The notes below the pieces were generated by a model, which did no database searches, had not been told where the DNA came from, and saw nothing but the letters and a program-made list of their open reading frames with translations. The position numbers and the translations under genes were made by a program. Positions 14,536 to 17,202 of a stretch of DNA of 17,202 nucleotides are shown in pieces; the stretch's first letter is position 1; every line of letters starts with the position of its first letter. Source of the DNA: Actinomycetes bacterium (GTDB lineage: Bacteria; Actinomycetota; Actinomycetes; Actinomycetales; Cellulomonadaceae); contig JAEWGQ010000319.1 in assembly GCA_023388235.1 (NCBI GenBank), positions 1-17,202 on the forward strand, read 5' to 3'.

Positions 14536-15507
14536 TCAGTACTTCCGCGCGTCGACGTCGGCCTGGGTGATCGTCTGGTCGAAGGCCTGGTCGACGACGA
14601 TCGTCTCCTTCGGGACGTCCTCGCCGTTGGCGACCTGGGTGATCAGCTCGGCGAGCTGGTCGCCGAACACCGGGTTGCACTCGACGACGTAGTTGAACTT
14701 CTTGTCGACGAGGGCCTGCAGGCCGTCGCGCACGCCGTCGACGGACACGATCTGGATGTCCTTGCCGGGGACCTTGCCGGCGGCCTCGATGGCCTCGACG
14801 GCCCCGAGCCCCATGTCGTCGTTGTGCGTGAAGATCATGGTCATCTCGGGGTACGCCTGGAGCGCCGCCTCGACCGCGGTCTTGCCCTCGGCGCGCGTGA
14901 AGTTGCCGCTGGCCTTGCCGATGACCTGCTCGCCGACGACGGCGTCGAAGCCCTCCTCGCGGTCGACCTGCGCGCCGGACCCGAGGGTGCCCTGCAGCTC
15001 GAAGATCTTGGCGTCGGGCGCGTTCTCCTTCACCCACTCGCCGGCGGTGGTGCCCTCCTGCTTGAAGTCGGCACCGATCCAGGTGACGTACGGGTCCTCG
15101 ACGGTGGTGTCGACCGTGCGGTCCACCAGCACCACGGGGATGCCGGCGTCCTTGATCTCCTGCAGCACCTCGTCCCAGCCCGTCTCGATGACGGGGGAGA
15201 AGGCGATGACGTCGACGTCCTGGGCGACGAAGTCGCGCAGGGCCTTGATCTGGTTCTCCTGCTTCTGCTGCGCGTCGACGAAGTTGAGGTCGAAGCCGGC
15301 GTCCTCGGTGAGGCTGGACTTGACCGACTCGGTGTTGGCGGTGCGCCACCCGCTCTCGGCGCCGAGCTGGGAGAAGCCGACGCGGATCAGGTCGTCGCCG
15401 CCGCCCTCCCCGCCGGCGTCGCCGCCCGAGCTGCAGGCGGCCAGACCGAGCACTGCGACGAGGGAGGCGGCGCCGACCGCGGCCCGCCGGGACTGACGTC
15501 CGAACAT
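14536..15507 (-). CDS. ytfQ: furanose-type sugar-binding lipoprotein, YtfQ-like
   Basis: A 323-residue periplasmic-binding-protein-like lipoprotein of the Peripla_BP_4 type. The signal has a basic start, a hydrophobic stretch and the lipobox LAAC with Cys25, then a Gly-rich linker. Segments strongly resemble remembered E. coli YtfQ: VGFSQLGAESGWRTA, DAQQKQENQIKAL, ETGWDEVLQE, FELQGTLGSGAQVDR, GNFTRAEGK, THNDDMGLGA and VSVDGVRDGLQALVD. In Gram-positive cells it would sit on the outer membrane face and deliver sugar to YtfT/YjfF. ATG start with AGGAGGA about 4-5 nt upstream. First gene of the operon, with promoter and two LacI-type operators directly upstream. The substrate is probably a furanose sugar (galactofuranose, arabinofuranose or fructose), by family. 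Confidence 0.91.
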   Translation of the reverse strand: MFGRQSRRAAVGAASLVAVLGLAACSSGGDAGGEGGGDDLIRVGFSQLGAESGWRTANTESVKSSLTEDAGFDLNFVDAQQKQENQIKALRDFVAQDVDVIAFSPVIETGWDEVLQEIKDAGIPVVLVDRTVDTTVEDPYVTWIGADFKQEGTTAGEWVKENAPDAKIFELQGTLGSGAQVDREEGFDAVVGEQVIGKASGNFTRAEGKTAVEAALQAYPEMTMIFTHNDDMGLGAVEAIEAAGKVPGKDIQIVSVDGVRDGLQALVDKKFNYVVECNPVFGDQLAELITQVANGEDVPKETIVVDQAFDQTITQADVDARKY

Positions 15508-15554
15508 GAACTCCTCCTTGAGTACGTGGACCCGACGACAGCGTCGGTGGCGAA

Positions 15555-15584
15555 ATTGTGAGCGTTCACAACTCCGAGGGTCAA
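15555..15584 (-). promoter_or_regulatory. ytfQ operon promoter
   Basis: On the minus strand -35 TTGACC (15579-15584, 5/6) and -10 CACAAT (15555-15560, 4/6) are separated by 18 bp. The predicted start is near 15548, giving a leader of about 40 nt ending in AGGAGGA. Operators flank or overlap both elements. Confidence 0.6.
15556..15571. promoter_or_regulatory. LacI-type operator O1 over the -10
   Basis: TTGTGAGCGTTCACAA has perfect 6-bp arms with the central CG typical of LacI/GalR-family operators. It overlaps the -10 of the ytfQ promoter, so bound repressor would block transcription. Confidence 0.8.
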
Positions 15585-15600
15585 GAGTGAACGATCACAA
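15585..15600. promoter_or_regulatory. LacI-type operator O2 beside the -35
   Basis: GAGTGAACGATCACAA matches O1 at 12 of 16 positions and has GTGA/TCAC arms around ACGA. It abuts the -35 hexamer and ends 5 nt before the lacI stop codon. O1 and O2 centres are 29 bp apart. Confidence 0.65.
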
Positions 15601-15605
15601 TCCGG

Positions 15606-16703
15606 TTACGAGGCGCCCCGGCGCGGTGCCGCCGTGCTCGCGCGGACCCGCACGGACGCCCCCACGCCGCCGTCCACGGCCGGCGCGCCCGCGATCGCCG
15701 CGACCATCTGCTCCAGGCAGCGGCGCCCGAGCTCGGCGAAGTCCGGGGTCACCGTCGTCAGCGGCGGGAAGAAGTGCGCGGAGCCCTCGACGTCGTCGAA
15801 CCCGATCACCGACACGTCGCCCGGCACCCGCACGCCCGCCTCGGCGAACGCGTGCAGCAGCCCGAGCGCGAGCTGGTCGTTGGCCGCGAACACCGCCGTG
15901 GGCAGGGGCTCGCCGCCCGCGCGGGACTTCGCCACGAGCTCCTGGCCGATGCGGTAGCCGGTGCTCGCGCGCCAGTCGCCGGGGATCGGCTCCCGCGGCG
16001 TGATCCCGGCCTGGCGCATGGCGTCCCGCCAGCCGCGGGCCCGGGACCGGGCGTCGAGCCAGGAGTCGGGCCCGGTCACGTGCAGGATGTCGGTGTGGCC
16101 CAGGTCCAGCAGGTGGCGGGTCGCCATCCGGCCGCCCGCGTACTGGTTCACCGCCGCGGTGTAGACGTCCCCGCCCAGGTCGGAGGGGCCGAGCATGACC
16201 ACGGGGAGCTGCTCGCTCGCGAACCCCTCGACCGCGTGCACGGCCTCGTCGTGCGACGCGATGACCACCGCGCCGTCGACGCCCTGCTCCAGGAAGTGCT
16301 CCAGCGAGCCCCGCACCGACGCCACGTCCCACTGCGTCACGGTCGCGACGCTGACGTACATCCCGGAGCTGCGCGCCGCGTTCTCCACCGCGATCAGGGT
16401 CATCGTGGGGCCGTGCAGCGGCGAGTCCTCGGTGACGACGCCGATCGAGCCGGTGCGCCGGGTGACCAGCGCGCGCGCCACCGAGTTGCGGCGGTACCCG
16501 AGGTCCGTGATGGCGGCCTCGACCTTCGCGCGCGTGCGGGGGCTGACGTTCGGGTGGTCGTTGAGCACGCGGGAGACGGTCTGGTGCGAGACGCCGGCGA
16601 GGCGGGCGACGTCGAGGATCCCGGGGCGGCGCGGCCGCTCGGCCCGGACGGGTGCGCCCGCGGGCACCGCGTGCTGCGGCTCGGTGTCGGACCCGGACCC
16701 CAT
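15606..16703 (-). CDS. LacI-family repressor of the sugar operon
   Basis: A 365-residue regulator. After a polar tail (1-28) comes the LacI helix-turn-helix DVARLAGVSHQTVSRVL (about 31-47), then the hinge helix (SVARALVTRRTGSIGVV). The periplasmic-binding-like effector domain has VDGAVVIAS, HTDILHVTGP, FAANDQLALGLLHAF and VSVIGFDDVEGSAHFFPPLTTV near the C-terminus. ATG at 16703 with GAGGAGGG about 10 nt upstream; longer in-frame starts would read through its own promoter. It lies 98 bp upstream of ytfQ on the same strand. Two LacI-type sites in that gap and one before its own gene support local repression relieved by the imported sugar. The effector is not readable from sequence. Confidence 0.9.
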   Translation of the reverse strand: MGSGSDTEPQHAVPAGAPVRAERPRRPGILDVARLAGVSHQTVSRVLNDHPNVSPRTRAKVEAAITDLGYRRNSVARALVTRRTGSIGVVTEDSPLHGPTMTLIAVENAARSSGMYVSVATVTQWDVASVRGSLEHFLEQGVDGAVVIASHDEAVHAVEGFASEQLPVVMLGPSDLGGDVYTAAVNQYAGGRMATRHLLDLGHTDILHVTGPDSWLDARSRARGWRDAMRQAGITPREPIPGDWRASTGYRIGQELVAKSRAGGEPLPTAVFAANDQLALGLLHAFAEAGVRVPGDVSVIGFDDVEGSAHFFPPLTTVTPDFAELGRRCLEQMVAAIAGAPAVDGGVGASVRVRASTAAPRRGAS

Positions 16704-16770
16704 CGCCCGTCCACCCTCCTCGCTCCGCGCCCTGGCCGGCGCTCCGGCGACCGCGTCGCGCGCGCGTCGA

Positions 16771-16786
16771 TGGTGAACGTTAACAG
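16771..16786. promoter_or_regulatory. possible autoregulatory LacI operator
   Basis: TGGTGAACGTTAACAG has a perfect AACGTT core and GT/AC ends, with one mismatched pair. It shares the GTGARCG core with O1 and O2. Lying about 70 bp before the lacI start, it suggests autoregulation. No convincing promoter hexamers were placed around it. Confidence 0.5.
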
Positions 16787-16868
16787 GGTTCGGGCGGGCT
16801 GCGGCCGCGTCCATCATGGCCCCTCGCGGCGGCGTGAGTGGCGCCCGATCCGGGCCGCCGGCACCACC

Positions 16869-16930
16869 TGACACCACCGCGCACCGCGGAGGCGTTGACG
16901 TGACACCACGATGGTGTCACTATGGCGTCA
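16869..16930 (+). promoter_or_regulatory. HicB-like gene promoter with TGGYGTCA array
   Basis: -35 TTGACG (16895-16900), 17-bp spacer, -10 CACTAT (16918-16923); the predicted +1 at 16930 is the A of the ATG, so a leaderless transcript is likely. The spacer holds a 9+9 bp inverted repeat (GTGACACCA at 16900-16908, TGGTGTCAC at 16912-16920, spacer CGA). Counting the 8-mer TGGYGTCA on either strand, copies are at 16869-16876 (minus), 16901-16908 (minus), 16912-16919 (plus) and 16923-16930 (plus). The last three are exactly 11 bp apart. Confidence 0.65.
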
Positions 16931-17202
16931 TGGACCTCACGCGCTACGTCGACGACCTCCAGCACCGCCTCGCCACCGCGGCCGACGCCGCCGGCGAGGA
17001 CGCCCGGGCGCTGGCGGAGCGGCTGACCGCCCCGCTCGACGCCGCCGTGCGCCTGGTCCTGCTCGACGCCCTGTCCGCCGCGGCGGGGGAGATCACCGCG
17101 GACCTCGCGCCCGGGTCGGTCGACGTGCGGCTGCGCGCCGGCGAGCCCGAGTTCGTCGTCGACGTCCCCGCGCCCGCCGCGTCCCCCGGCGCGGAGCCCG
17201 GC
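16930..17202 (+). CDS. HicB-antitoxin-like protein, 3' partial
   Basis: The first 91 codons of a gene that runs off the window. The product begins MDLTRYVDDLQHRLATAAD, then ALAERLTAPLDAAVRLVLLDALSAAAGEITADLAPGSVDVRLR and EPEFVV, followed by a Pro/Ala linker. I recall this N-terminal region from actinobacterial proteins annotated as HicB-family antitoxins, where a ribbon-helix-helix DNA-binding motif lies in the C-terminal part. That part is not in the window, so the DNA-binding claim rests on family memory. No Shine-Dalgarno is evident; the promoter places the transcript start at the ATG. A palindrome and direct repeats in the promoter fit autoregulation. In related genomes a DUF4097 protein often follows, which cannot be checked here. 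Confidence 0.7.
   Translation, partial: MDLTRYVDDLQHRLATAADAAGEDARALAERLTAPLDAAVRLVLLDALSAAAGEITADLAPGSVDVRLRAGEPEFVVDVPAPAASPGAEPG

Overview
The window is about 17.2 kb of very GC-rich DNA with extreme G/C third-codon bias. Gene style (GTG starts, possible leaderless promoters, many divergent TetR pairs, DUF4190 and HicB-like proteins) points to an actinobacterium, possibly a Cellulomonas-like member of the Micrococcales. That placement is inference from style and protein families, not from a phylogenetic marker. I see no rRNA, tRNA, CRISPR array, insertion sequence, integrase or phage gene. It reads as ordinary chromosome carrying accessory sensing, detoxification and sugar-uptake modules.

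Left part (1-4.6 kb): a DUF4190 membrane protein cut by the window edge (proline-rich repeats, duplicated four-cysteine module), a methyl-accepting chemotaxis protein, a TetR regulator divergent from a small glyoxalase-like (VOC) protein, and a LiaF-like membrane protein. Middle part (4.6-10.6 kb): two more TetR modules. One is TetR divergent from a DHA2-type MFS exporter. The other is TetR divergent from a large FMN/FAD/4Fe-4S flavin oxidoreductase of the 2,4-dienoyl-CoA reductase type, with a lipoprotein PHB-depolymerase-like esterase 5 nt downstream of the regulator. Each TetR pair has its own inverted repeats in the divergent intergenic region, so these look like three independent ligand-responsive switches.

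Right part (10.8-16.7 kb, minus strand): a complete furanose-type sugar ABC importer matching the E. coli ytfQ-ytfR-ytfT-yjfF set in gene content and order (binding lipoprotein, double ATPase, two permeases), with a LacI-family regulator immediately upstream. The ytfQ promoter carries two LacI-type operators, one over the -10 and one against the -35, and a third related site precedes lacI. A 71-nt gap between ytfQ and ytfR can fold into two mutually exclusive hairpins, which may set the binding-protein to transporter ratio. ytfR-ytfT and ytfT-yjfF overlap by ATGA.

Right edge (16.87 kb to end): the start of a HicB-antitoxin-like protein. Its promoter contains four copies of an 8-bp TGGYGTCA element, three of them exactly 11 bp apart. 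This is the most distinctive regulatory architecture in the window. I did not find a clearly new multi-gene defence or biosynthetic system; the novelty here is mainly regulatory.
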